Source: Podospora pseudocomata (lineage: Eukaryota; Ascomycota; Sordariomycetes; Sordariales; Podosporaceae). From it: DNA of 64,000 bases. Numbering within the stretch: position 1 is the stretch's first letter; each line of letters begins with the position of its first letter. Positions 11,478 through 22,253 of the stretch are shown here, in pieces. The stretch covers positions 3,633,501 through 3,697,500 of the forward strand of contig NC_085887.1 of NCBI RefSeq assembly GCF_035222375.1, in the 5' to 3' direction. A program made the position numbers and the translations under genes. Under the pieces are notes generated by a model that worked only from the letters and a program-made list of their open reading frames with translations, made no database searches and was not told where the DNA came from.

Positions 11478-12366
11478 ATGCGACTTTTTCTGGTGCGACA
11501 CGGGGAGACGGTCGACAATGTTGCTGGTCTTTAGTATGTCGTACCTCTTTTCTTCCTGTCCTTGTCTCGAGCACCGGACCACATGCTAACCTATTCACAG
11601 CGCAGGAGTTCGCGACTCACCGCTTACTGCCCATGGCGTCTTGCAGGCACGACGTCTGGGGGAGCACATTGCTAAGCATCATCGAGTCACCCATGTCTTC
11701 TCGTCGGATCTGCAGAGGGCCGTCTTCACGGCCGTGAAGGTCGCTGATGCTCAGCTCTCTCAGAGACAAAGATGCGACACCGACAACGGCGATGTGCCCG
11801 AGACCATCGAGAAGCTGGAGCCTGTTCCACTCGTCGACTTGCGCGAGCGCGACTTTCGGTCCGCAGAGGGCAAGAAGTTCGGTACGGCTCATGACGACGT
11901 TGAAACGCACGAGGAGATGAGGCTGAGAGCTGCTCGCTTTGTCCAAGGCCATCTGGTCCCGTTGTTGGCAAGCCGAGGGTCTGAAACAGTCGTGGTCGTT
12001 GTTGCCCATGGCTTGATTCTCAACTCGCTCTTCCGGGTTCTGCAGGCAAGGTTTGGTACCGGGCCTCGCGGGTCGGAAACGTCGGCAGCGTGGAGCAATA
12101 CTGGCTATCTTGAGGCTGTGGTCAAGGCTGTCGCTGCTGACACAGAGGGCTCGAATGCTGAGGATTCCGGTGAAAGGAAGACAAAGCAGCCACAGCTTAC
12201 CATGACTGTGGTGGGGGTGAACGTGCTACGCCATCTTGAGGGCTTAAAAAAGACCAAGGGTGGAATTGGCAGTGCACAGTTCGACAAGAGGCAGAGGACC
12301 ATGGATTCATTCTTTGGCCCTGCCTCCAAAAAACAGAGGGTGGATCGAGAGTCGGGGATATCCTGA
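11478..12366 (+). CDS. Histidine phosphatase (phosphoglycerate-mutase fold) with C-terminal PIP box
   Basis: Two exons, 11478-11533 and 11601-12366, joined as TA|C; 273 aa. The N-terminus is the catalytic RHG motif MRLFLVRHGET, with the phosphohistidine at His8. SSDLQRAVFTA carries the phosphate-pocket Arg, and VVVAHGLILNS carries the second catalytic His. The class comprises phosphomonoesterases of small metabolites or proteins; the substrate cannot be read from sequence. The last 30 residues are unusual for a metabolic enzyme: QRTMDSFF (about 250-257) fits the PCNA-interacting consensus Q-x-x-h-x-x-a-a exactly and is followed by the basic patch KKQR, a possible nuclear signal. A nuclear, replication-linked phosphatase is inferred. 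Confidence 0.85.
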
Positions 12367-12887
12367 CACGTCCACCCTTGTCGACATCCAAAAAGGTATG
12401 TCTGCTTCTCTCCTTCAGCACAACACACCCCATTTTTATGATGAGAGAAACAAGTTCACAGACCTGTACCGAAAGTATACATGTGGAAAAACTTTGTCCA
12501 ACCGCTATCTGAGAAATGACCCATCCTTTTCGTTTATTTCAATTTATTTGAGACATGCAGTTGCTAACTGTTCAAAAAGATAGATCATGTTGCCCTCAAA
12601 TACTGCCTTCGACTGAGATGGTCGACAATAAATTGACATCGTAACAGCTACCTATCTGTTCCCATTTGCACCGTGACTTCTTCCCTCTCTTCACACCTTT
12701 TCCCAACCCTGACGTTCACCCCAAATTGGCCTATCTCCCCATGGTCCTTTCGGGTTCATTTTTTGTTCAGGAAGATCAACGTCTACGTCCGATTACTCAC
12801 CACGGATTTCGTTGGCACTTGTGCTATGGAATTCGAGGTCCATATTTTGGTCGACATTTGTTTCATAGAACATATAATAATCATAAT
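12367..12887. other. Convergent intergenic spacer
   Basis: This region separates the 3' ends of the histidine phosphatase and ATL genes. The frames at 12666-13125 on the plus strand are shadows of the ATL gene or non-coding AT-rich DNA. Confidence 0.5.
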
Positions 12888-13432
12888 CTATTCTTCACTG
12901 GACTCTCCGTCGCCATCACTGTCTTCTGGAACCACGCCCGCTGCCTCGTCAGAGGGCAACAGTCGTGGGAACCAGCCATACTCTGCAAAGTCTACCATCA
13001 GTTCACCAAGTGCCCCTGTTGTGACGACCACGCCTTCAGCCTGCAAACTTGCGGCTTGGTTGCGAGCCCCATCTGGCTGTGATCTTTTACTCGTCAGTTC
13101 CACACTCTATATGCTTTGGGTTTAGTGACCTGCCCACCTCGGAGATATGATCCCTTTCCCGTTGATTACCCTCTGCCAGGGAACATTGTCGTGATGGTAC
13201 CGGAGGGAGGTGTCGGCGGGGAGGTGCTTGAGGGCTGTGCCTACTTGTCTGGGTCGCTGGGCTGCAGTATGTTAGATGAAACGCAACAGAAGAACATATC
13301 CCAATGGCTGTACGTACGGGTGCCTATCAGTTTCGCGATGTGTCCGTAGGTGGTGACTTTGCCTTCGGGGATTTCTTGGACGGCGGCGTAGACCGCGTAG
13401 AAGAATGCTTGGGCTTCGGGGGTGCGGGGCAT
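12888..13432 (-). CDS. atl1: Alkyltransferase-like protein (ATL, O6-alkylguanine sensor)
   Basis: Three exons: 13432-13318, 13261-13138 and 13083-12888; 144 aa. The protein begins MPRTPEAQAFFYAV and contains IPEGKVTTYGHIAKLIG and RPRQVGTALKHLP, the DNA-binding half of the MGMT fold. At the MGMT active site, where a transferase has PCHRV, this protein has PWQRVING. Replacement of the acceptor Cys by Trp is the hallmark of ATLs. These bind O6-alkylguanine without transferring the alkyl group and hand it to nucleotide excision repair, as Atl1 does in fission yeast. The tail ends in an acidic run (SDGDGESSEE). The last intron uses acceptor AAAAG at 13084, the only choice that keeps the conserved frame. 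Confidence 0.88.
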
Positions 13433-13656
13433 TTTTGTTGAGGCTCAAAGACCAGAATGTTTTCCAAGACTTGGTTGGGAGGCTTGCAATGAGACGATCT
13501 TGGTGGTCGTTGCTGTGGATGAAGAGGATGGTGGTGATTGATGGTGATGATTGATGTTGAGAGATGGTGAACAGTCGCAGTGGTTTCGCAGCAAGAAATG
13601 GCAGGGTGGAGCCCGACTTAGACCCTAGATTGGCAGCTGAAGGTCACCAATTACCA

Positions 13657-13750
13657 GGGTACATGGTCTAGTGGTATGATTTTCGCTTCGCATCTTGGTC
13701 ACAAGTGCGAAACTTGTGAAAGGTCCTGGGTTCAATTCCCAGTGTATCCA
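13657..13750 (+). tRNA. tRNA-Ala (CGC) with 22-bp intron
   Basis: Acceptor stem GGGTACA pairs with TGTATCC and discriminator A73 is at 13750. Anticodon stem TTCGC (13682-13686) pairs with GTGAA (13716-13720), and the loop TT-CGC-A is interrupted after position 37 by an intron at 13693-13714. T arm is CTGGG-TTCAATT-CCCAG. The G3:U70 pair and A73 are alanine identity elements and agree with anticodon CGC. The D arm (GGTCTAGTGGTATGATT) and T arm look more like fungal proline or glutamine tRNAs. A T5 run at 13754-13758 fits a Pol III terminator. Confidence 0.85.
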
Positions 13751-14904
13751 GATGTTTTTGCCTCCTCATTCCTCCAGTCCATTGATTAATTAGCCTTGGT
13801 GAATAAAAGTTTCTTTTTGTCTTTTGAAGTTCTCAACTTCTCTAGACATCCAGATATATCTCCGTCCCCGAACGCCGAATCTGATGTCGGATGCCTCAAG
13901 GGCAGGAGGAGTTACATGGAACTTTTCACCTCCTGAATGTGATCGGGAATATCACCGGTCAGTCAAGCTTCCTGTCACCGATGTGGTACAGTGGAATAAG
14001 CGCCTGAGCCACCATGAACAGAGGCGTCTATCTGCATGTGTAAGTGTTGTGTAACTTGTGTTTGTCAATGTTCGCTCTTTCTGGACCCTCGGACTTTTCG
14101 CGGTAAACCACGGCCTTCGGTGCCGTTGCTTCGTGGACAAACCTGGAACTCAAAAATGGAAAAGGCTCTTTCGCATGTCACCGTTGAGAGATGGCGCATG
14201 CCAAGCCATGGGACGCGCACCAACACGGTGAGGACGCAAGGTGAGATAGATGGCAGGTACCTTGGGCACGTACGGAAAGAAGGCTGGTGGCGAGTTCGGA
14301 ATTTTTCCCATCCATGCTTACTGAGCGCTTGCAGGAAGAATTCCTTCAACGGTGCCTCAGCCCTATGTAAGATTGTTGGGTCCTCGAGCGTCGCTGTGCC
14401 GTTGTGGGCGGCAGTTGGGCTGAGTGGTTGTATTACCTCGACAGTTTGACAGCGGAACTTTCCCCGGTGAATGGTGATGGTGGGGGGCTGGGGTCTGCCC
14501 CGGATTTTCGGGTTTGAGCTGGATATATCGGAATAAAGCTGAGTCAACTTGGCACGTGGGTTCTCTTTCTGTGGTCTTTTATATTCACAAGATGTAAAAT
14601 GATTGGGTTATGAGGAGGTGTTTTGGCTGCCTTTGAGGAGTTATGTGATTGTCCCGGGACGTGTTGGCACTTTGCCAATGCTCCAAGATGTAGTATATTT
14701 TCGTCTACCTATTTTTCGGTGTTGCTTGGGTATGGTTCAAACAGTTCACGGGTTGTAGATAGCGCTTTTGTATTGCCCAAAGTCAAAATCTACCGATCTA
14801 GATGTTTCTTCCCTATTATGTGCATCGGTTCGTCCTTCACGGTAAAAGTACAACGGCGAAGGCCGGGTGTGATCCACCTCTTGAGATCCAAACTAACGAG
14901 CGCC
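13751..14904. other. Intergenic, no gene supported
   Basis: Minus-strand frames here (for example 14065-14547) open only at non-ATG codons and show no domain. The sequence ends at the 3' side of the zinc-finger gene. Confidence 0.45.
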
Positions 14905-15739
14905 CTAAGAAGCACCAGTTTCCTTGTGCTTGGTCCTGAAGTGGCGCATGATGTTGTCCTTCCTTCCTCGACGCGGACATCCTGGATGAGGGCACTTGAT
15001 CTCTTCACGCCGCTCGACATTGTTTGCTTGTGCCCACTCCCTGTGTTCAGACCAAATGTGTCGGTTGAGCGCTCGGCTCTCCCGAAGGTTAAGATTGCAG
15101 CCTGGGAAAAGGCATTGGAAGATGGGGTTGGGCTTTTTCGTGCTAGTTGGATGGAGGCCTTTTCGTTAGCAATGACACTTGATATCTTCAGAAGACATGT
15201 ACTCACACTGAGCTTGACTCCTTCTTTTCCCTGTGTAATGGGCCAGGTGACCACTGATCGAGTCCGCCAGTGACTTGATGGCCTGGCTGATCCTGATCTG
15301 GGGGAGCAATGTTGAAGAGCGGCGGAAACAGTTCTGTACCATATGCAAACGAATCCAATGTGAAGGGAAGCGGTAACGGCTGCGGTGGTGAGAATGACGA
15401 CTCTCTTGAGTCTGTATTGTCGAGAACCAATGGCGGATCTGGGGACTGATGACTGGAGACATCATGTAAATTGTCATTGAGTTCAGTCGTGGTAGCTGGA
15501 AAGTTGTTTTCTTCGAGCGTCAGGGCTGATAGGCCAAGCTGAAAACTATATGAGCGCAGTAGCTGGACACAGACAATGCTGCAGGTGGTGTAATAGAGGC
15601 TAGAAGTCGACTGCCTTTGACAAACCTCCGCGGTAGTTGCTGCTGTGATATCCCTTGGCGGAGGTGTGAAAGATTGACGACATACAATGCACCACGCCCA
15701 CCGAAAGGCCCCCGTCTGGCTGTCATCTTCTTGGTACAT
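14905..15739 (-). CDS. C2H2 zinc-finger protein (paralogue 1)
   Basis: Exons 15739-15207 and 15142-14905 are joined as GT|C; 256 aa. The N-terminal half is Ser/Thr/Pro-rich with no recognised domain. Exon 2 encodes two fingers: C-x4-C-x12-H-x4-H (CLFPGC...RHIWSEH) and C-x4-C-x12-H-x4-H (CPHPGC...RHFRTKH), separated by a short acidic linker. It is probably a nuclear DNA-binding or regulatory protein. The finger module shares the pattern NRHIW-[SA]-EH and GRKDN with the gene at 17694-18313 on the same strand, so the two are paralogues. The start is uncertain: an upstream exon on the minus strand around 15822-16016 is possible but unproven. Confidence 0.6.
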
Positions 15740-17693
15740 GATGTGAGTGCGATTCACACACTCAAAAACTCAAGAAGTATGGAAGAGATGGTTCACGAAC
15801 GACTTGTGGAGAAGTTATCCTTTAGTGAAGCTGCCGAGTACTATGTAAGCTATATATGTTTCTGATATACCTACCTATCTGCTCTTTCTGCTTTGGTAGT
15901 CCGGTGAGGCGAGTTGCAACCTTGAATACTTCGTCTTCACCTAAGTAGATGATTTCGTACGGATGACTCGAGGTATACTCGGTCATTTCCATAATCCTTC
16001 TAGAAAGATTCCTCATTGAGCTCAGCTGGATTAGGTCAGCAACCGGTGAGTATGGTCTTTACCGCCAGATCTGACTCGATATCTCCGCTCTTTTGAGTGT
16101 GTGCGGCCAAAATCGCCTCCCAAAGAGGCGGGGGCAATAGTAGGGCTGTAATCTCGTCAACTGTCACTACCTAGGTACCTAGATAAGAAACTGAATTGCC
16201 ACACGCCTGAATTTAGTAATCCTGCATTGATTGAGAATCGGTGCCCAATCAACCGGCGTCTCCGTGTTTGCCAAGTGGTTGGGACTTGTCCCTCTCCTCT
16301 GTTCGTGCACACACCATCCTGAACATTTAAGCATAACACATGCGGGCCGTGGCGCAATTTGAGCTCTAGAACACTTCCATGACGGAGGAAGGTGTACGCA
16401 AGGTAGGTATCCTAACCACGACGCTGCTCCGGCTCCGTTCCGTCTATTTAAGCGCCCGGCCTCTTTCTCTGGCAACGTGACATTGAATTCTCACTTGCAT
16501 GCTAGGTACCTACCATAGGCACTGCGTGTATGTCTGCCTTGATGTGTGATCATTTCCCACCTGCTGATTGGTGGTGTGCTTCAATACCCGCTTCCCCAGA
16601 GGCCTTACCGTGCATGAAACACAGGTGCTTGTGTGACGTCACATTGAAGGCACTGAGACCTACCTAACCTTTCGATTCTTTTTTAGACTTTGGCAACAGT
16701 TCAACACCTTCCCGTGGGACTGTTTACCGTCGTCGAAAGCATGTGTAAGATCTCCGGAGATTCTACCAACGACCCACTCTGCTTCAACCTTCCCTCAAGA
16801 TGCCCGAAATTGCACTCTCATACAGGTATTGGAACGTGGGTGGGGAGGGGACATCGGGATGGATGTCGTGTAACCAAGAACCTCAGCTATGGGTGCGCCA
16901 GGATCATGGTACGCAGATGTGACAGGCAATTAGAGGCGCAGAGAGGACTGCCGCAAGTCTCTCTGTGTCATATGTGAGCTTCCAGGTTTCCAGATGAGAA
17001 ATGTCGCATTATTAATCATGACTAGTAAGCCATAACCCATCTTTGTACTGAAAATCGTCTCAAACTTCAGATCATGATGTTGGGTCGTTGCTGGGTTAAC
17101 ACAGCCCCTGAACCCCTGAGTATGCGACCACTGGACCTTGAGTCTCGGTTCTGTCTCCACTTGACTTTGGACTCCAACAGTCTCTTCACGGTCTACTCTT
17201 CCCCGAATTGCGCGCTCCCACTTCGACTTCTTTGTCATAGCCGCTGTATTTACATTTACTAACCTTCTGGAAAAATGTTCAACGGACAAAATAGAGCTGC
17301 CTGACGTTGTGCCGCCTGCGCCTCATTCCTAGCGGTTATACCCGCCGCCAGAATTCGGCGAGGCCAAAAAGATCAGTGCATTTGGAGCTGCGGCCTTAAC
17401 GCTAGCTTGTGGCGGATTCATGGTTCGATCTGCGGCGTATCCACGTTGTACCGGTGTCCTGAAGCTTTATTCCACCCGTGCGGGATCGGTAGTGAGGTGT
17501 GTGCCGATTCGCTTCCGATGCTGGCCGAATTTATATGCAACAAATGCGGAGTGAGTTGAAAGTACGAACCTGACAAACATATCTTTCATGAATTTAGTGG
17601 TGCTAGTCTTCTCAATTTACAAATTCGGATTCTGTCCATATCACTTCCCCAAGGTTCCAGCGCCCAGGTTGATCGAAGCCAGCCTTGGTTAAG
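15740..17693. other. Spacer between C2H2 paralogues
   Basis: There is a 64-codon ATG frame on the minus strand (15822-16016) without recognised similarity. A palindromic TACCTAGGTACCTAG tract is at 16168-16182. Frames around 16930-17289 are non-ATG. No gene is supported. Confidence 0.4.
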
Positions 17694-18313
17694 CTATTGG
17701 CTGTGCTGTGTCTTGTAATGGCGGGGCACATTGTCCTTCCTTCCTCTATACCGACAGCCAGGGAATGGACAAGCCTCCTGTTCAGACGGAATATCATTTT
17801 CTTTTGCGTATTCGCTGTGTTCAGCCCAGATGTGGCGATTTCGAGCACGGGTTTCACCGCAGTTGATGGCGCAAACTGGACACTGGAATTTGGGATTCAA
17901 AGAACGACTTTGCTTTCTGAGTACCAGGTAGGTGATTAGAAAATAAATAGACATCATGTTCATCACATGTCATCCACTTACGTGGTGGTCTGAGTGCCAG
18001 CTGAGGTGTCAGGTCCAGTTTGCGGACACACGGAATACTGATATGCTTCGTCAGAGACAGGCTGAGAAGTGAAATTATCCTCCGAAACAAGCCCTTGCCC
18101 ATTATATTGAGAAATATCATCTTGAAGATAGAAGGAATTGAGAAAAGGTAACTGAGAAACTGAAGCACAATAATACCATGAAGTTGTGGGAGTCTGCAGA
18201 GGAATGTTGAAGGGAGCTGAACTCGGAACTGTTGAAACATCCTGGAAACACGGGCAAAACACGCCCCCACTGGAATACCGAGTAGGATCCTGGGCGCAAA
18301 ACCAACAGATCAT
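17694..18313 (-). CDS. C2H2 zinc-finger protein (paralogue 2)
   Basis: Exons 18313-17982 and 17916-17694 are joined as AC|A through a GTAAGT donor; 184 aa. The N-terminus begins MICWFC, with further Cys at FCPC, then Ser/Thr/Gln-rich sequence. The C-terminus has two finger modules, CPVC...NRHIWAEH and CPFPGC...RHYKTQH, with linker GRKDNVP. The intron position matches paralogue 1: both introns fall just before the first finger, at a T-K codon pair. This supports tandem duplication followed by N-terminal divergence. A nuclear regulatory role is inferred. Confidence 0.6.
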
Positions 18314-19359
18314 TTTAAGGTCGTTGGTGTACTCGAGAACTCATGGGTAGGTATGGAAGCGCAGTGACAGGTGTTGTGATGTCTGTAGAGCCAATTCATG
18401 CTCGAAAGATCCCAAGTTTATGTATTTGTCGCTTTGAGTCTCTTAATGTCTATGGATGTGAGGTTCGTCGCTCACCAAAATCTGATGTAGGCTTTATCTG
18501 TCTATCGTTCAGTTCGAGCCCTAGTCCTCACCGCAATGGCAACTTTCAAATGGCTACCTAAGCGCCTCAACTTGATAGGAACATATAAAAAGTGTGCCCG
18601 GAAGACTGCATTTGCCCAACCAGAAGGCCCCGAAAGAAGTGGCCTGGGACAAGTCCCGGTGATGCTGGCAGGTGGCTAACCGTCATGGTCGATTTTGGCA
18701 ACGGCTACGCCACATATACACGTGAAGAATTCCCGAGGAATCCAAGATCTCGTGCCCAGTCTATTCTCGGTGCCATTGCGTCCTGGCCTTGTGTTTGGTA
18801 GTTCGGGATTTTGGCCCCCAACCCGTGAATTTGAGCCAGATCGGGAAACTCAAATCCCAGATGGTTCTCATCGAGCACTGCGCGTGTGTGGTACCTACTC
18901 TCCCATCATAGCACTCTACACCAATTCGGCCAAATTGCTGTCAATCCGGACCGATGTAGGACGGAGAATTCTAACCGTCACTGCCATCCGACTCACCGCC
19001 GTCTTACCTACGGCACCGCGCAGACCGTGCCTCCGCCTCAGAGCCTGATCTTGCCAACCAGGCACCAGTCAACATTCATTGTGGAAGTCAAATGAAAGTC
19101 GGCAATATTTGTTGCCATATTTAGCAGCTCAACACCGAAATCTGCCTATGTCCGTCAGCCGTTGTATGTTATGACCTTTGATCATGACCTGCCATTTTCA
19201 GTACGGCTAGAGACCCGTAGGAAGAGGCACAGGACGTTGAGGTGAAAGTTAGGATCTCGAGACCGTTGTCATTCACAACTTGCAGATATTCACACACATC
19301 ATCGCAGTGAAAAAAGAAGAACATCTCTCTATTGACGGCTACTTATAACTGTGGAGGTA
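18314..19359. other. Intergenic, no gene supported
   Basis: Short overlapping plus-strand frames (18343-19095) show no domain or coding-like character. No repeats were recognised. Confidence 0.4.
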
Positions 19360-20717
19360 TCACGGGTTATAGGCCCACCACGTCTTTTCCCTCAGGGGGT
19401 TCCATCGGGCAGAGTTGACTGAAGTAAATCTGACTCCAAAATCTAATAGTCTAGCGGCCATAGCTCTAGTGTCGTCCTTTGTCAACTCCACAGGCCGCCC
19501 TACGCCTCTTTCCCTCCAACAACTATGCTTCACGAAGAGCTCCTGGAGTCGCGGAAACCATCTCGATTGAATGGGGTTTATCATTTGCTGGTTTGCCATT
19601 TGGTTGAACTCTGCCTTCCACAGGGGAATGTAGAAGATTCTCAGGCTTTCCAAATTGACCGGCAACATCCAATTCAGAGCGATGCCCTGTTGTAGCCCAT
19701 TGCTGTGGTTGTCGATCATCAACTCGAGCTTTCTCAGCCCTACGAATTACGGAAGTACATTGTGTAACATGAACATTGTCCGGGCTATTGCTTTCATAGA
19801 AAGTAGAGATCGGTAAGGTGATAGACAGAGTATGCAAAATATGCATCAGTGATAGAAGACTGCGAAAACGCCGTCTATTTTGCGGGAGACTCGTGGTAAA
19901 CAGTTCTGAGAGTCCTTTTGACCGTGCCAGGGTCTAAAGTCGCCGACAGCGATACCGTATCGATCTGAAATCGGCTTCCAACATATCATCGACGCCTTAA
20001 AGCATGAGAGACCTGAGATGAGGAAATTTATGTCCAATGCTTGTCCTGAATCTCATTACGATGTCTCCATTTGTCAAGCCTTGTCCAAGGTAACCATAAT
20101 TATACTCCCCACAACAGAGTCCAAATATTTCGGCATTCCTTTGTTGGCTGGCCCAGGTTTACCAAGGGCGAAAAGACATCGAAGAGAGGTAAAGTTTGGT
20201 TAAGAGCCACGTAGGGTTGCCTCAGACGGGTGATACAGGGGTCTGCGATTGTGTTGTATAATCAAGGTGTTGAGCTGGGTAAATCTGGTCACAAGAAACC
20301 GAAGCGTGTGACCCATTTCTTCTGCCGTCCGAAGTGGTTCTGCGAAGTGGTTCTGCGAAGGGGGTGGCCCTGAAGCTATTCGTGACGTATGGCTTGTTTA
20401 GATCAATCCCAACCCCGCAATCGCCAAAGTGTACTTCGTTGACCAAGCAAGACTTAACCCCGGAAGCCAGGTCTTGATAGTCTGAAGAAGGCTACTACCA
20501 AGGACATCCTATTTGAGCACACCCATGGGCCTTGAAAAGTGAGATTCCCATACATACGGTAATCGGACAAGCAGATGTCTCGGTACCTTTTAGATGTTCC
20601 GGCCAAGCCCAATAAATCCTTGCATGATGAAAACGGCAGGTTTAACTGCCCCCATCTGTTGGCATACACCGCCTTCGTCCAGTCCTCACAGAGCCAAGGG
20701 AGAGGAATACTATTCAT
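19360..20717 (-). pseudogene. Degenerate F-box/LRR-like protein gene
   Basis: The ATG at 20717 opens a head with an F-box-like stretch (SCKDLLGLAGTSKRYRDIC) and the usual fungal continuation SDYRMYGNLTF. Near 20455-20500 the homology switches frame at least twice, then resumes as VNEVHFGDCGVGIDLNK up to about 20300. The C-terminal part (19722-19360) begins after a possible acceptor (TTCGTAG) with GLRKLELMIDN and runs to WWAYNP and a stop. Intact members are about 400-500 aa substrate adaptors of SCF ubiquitin ligases. With several frame changes and in-frame stops in the middle, this copy is most likely dead. Confidence 0.5.
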
Positions 20718-21362
20718 TGGCGCTTCGGGCCATGCTGTGAGAGGATTACAAATTTGGAAAATCAACTCATTTGGAAGGCCGTCGAGATGAGGATAGCAGT
20801 CGACTCTATCTCCAGCTACAGCAGTTTCAGCTCATGAGAAATGGATCAGATTTGAAGCTTGACAATAAGCAGCCTCAGGAATCAGCCATCACAAGGTAGG
20901 TGCCTAGATATATCTATGCCATGATGAAGCACAAACGAACCGTCTTTCAAAACAAGACCTGGGAAGTCAGAACAGAAAGCAAACACAAGAGACTATTGAC
21001 TGTATAGGACATATGACTCCCAGGACTCCCTCAGGTGAACGCCAGCAAGTTTATGTACAAAATAATGAAGATTGCAACTGACCGTTCCGTGATAAAAGTT
21101 ACTCACTACCCTGCCTACGTCCTCGAGCAGCAGTCTTCATTCTTTTGGCCCACGAAGCGGGCGGATAATTAGGGCACACTGTCTCATCACCCTTCGTGTA
21201 ATCACTCGGCTCGCCAAGCCAGCCACTTTAACCGATGGACACGACTCAAACAGGCGACACCTGTCATCCAGTTCATTGTCAATGCTGTATGTAAAATAGT
21301 GATTGCAGCAGGAGCCTGCGGCTGACAAACAGGTAAAGCGATCGGTCAACGTTTGAGTGACC
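20718..21362. other. Promoter-side spacer of the dioxygenase gene
   Basis: The spacer separates the F-box relic from the plus-strand dioxygenase gene. No coding or RNA features were recognised. Confidence 0.45.
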
Positions 21363-22253
21363 ATGGCCAGAGCGCTGGATCTCATCACACTCTCAGTGAC
21401 TGTCGCCTTGAGCGCATACCTCGGTCCTATCCTTCTTAGTCACCTCGTCTCCAAAGACGTCATCCACCATCATCTCACCAATTTCAACCTATCATTCCTA
21501 CCGACACCCCTTCAGTCACTCCTCCAGTCACCCCAAACAACAGACAAAACATGCCCAAAACACACCTACACCACGCACCTCATATCCCTCGATCCCCTCC
21601 TAATCTACATCCCCAACTTTGTCTCCCAATCTGAATCCCAGTCTCTAATCGACCTCTCAACCCCACTCCTGGAACCATCCCCCATCGTCTCCCGCGGCGC
21701 CGACTCGGCCGGCTCCCAAGCCCGAACCTCCTGGAGCGCCCCCTTACCAAGCGACTCCCACCTGGTAAACTGCATCCTCTCCCGCTCCTCTTCCTTCCTC
21801 GGCACCCTCCTCTCCCCGGGCCGCGACGAAATGGGACCAGCCCAAGTAGTCCGCTACACGGACTCTCAAAAGTTCGACCTCCACACTGATTGGTTCTCCC
21901 GTCCAAGGATCACCGACGAGGACAGAGAGACGGGTAGACGGCGGCTGTACAACCGTGTTGCGACCTTTTTTGTGGTGCTGCAGAGTAATGTGACGGAGGG
22001 GTCGGGGGAGACTTGGTTTCCGAAGGTGAGGCCGATTACGCCTCAGGCTGGAGAGGGAGACAAGGTGTGGAGGGAGCATGAGGACGGGGGGTTGGCTTTT
22101 AGGCCTGTTCCGGGGAATGCGATATTTTGGGTGAATTTGTTGGCGAATGGGACGGGGGATGCAAGGACTGCGCATGCTGGCTTGCCGGTGAAGGGAGGAG
22201 TCAAGACGGGGATGAATATTTGGCCGAGGATGTTTTTTGGGCCTGACGCGTGA
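21363..22253 (+). CDS. 2OG-Fe(II) dioxygenase, prolyl 4-hydroxylase-like, membrane-anchored
   Basis: Single-exon gene of 296 aa; the ATG is two codons inside a frame that opens at GTG. Residues about 6-28 (ITLSVTVALSAYLGPILLSHL) form a signal-anchor, suggesting a type II ER or Golgi membrane protein. The P4Hc fold follows: FVSQSESQSLIDLS starts the domain, FDLHTDWF carries the first iron His and Asp, TAHAGLPV the distal His, and VKTGMNIWPR the Lys that binds 2-oxoglutarate. This set is complete, so activity is expected. The family hydroxylates prolyl or other side chains in secretory or cytosolic proteins; the substrate is unknown. Codon use shifts from C-rich to G-rich third positions midway, as in several neighbours. 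Confidence 0.85.
   Translation: MARALDLITLSVTVALSAYLGPILLSHLVSKDVIHHHLTNFNLSFLPTPLQSLLQSPQTTDKTCPKHTYTTHLISLDPLLIYIPNFVSQSESQSLIDLSTPLLEPSPIVSRGADSAGSQARTSWSAPLPSDSHLVNCILSRSSSFLGTLLSPGRDEMGPAQVVRYTDSQKFDLHTDWFSRPRITDEDRETGRRRLYNRVATFFVVLQSNVTEGSGETWFPKVRPITPQAGEGDKVWREHEDGGLAFRPVPGNAIFWVNLLANGTGDARTAHAGLPVKGGVKTGMNIWPRMFFGPDA

Noticed and set aside
14623-15273. Plus-strand 216-codon protein
   Set aside because: It is the complement of the C2H2 zinc-finger exon, which has clear C2H2 spacing and a valid intron on the minus strand.
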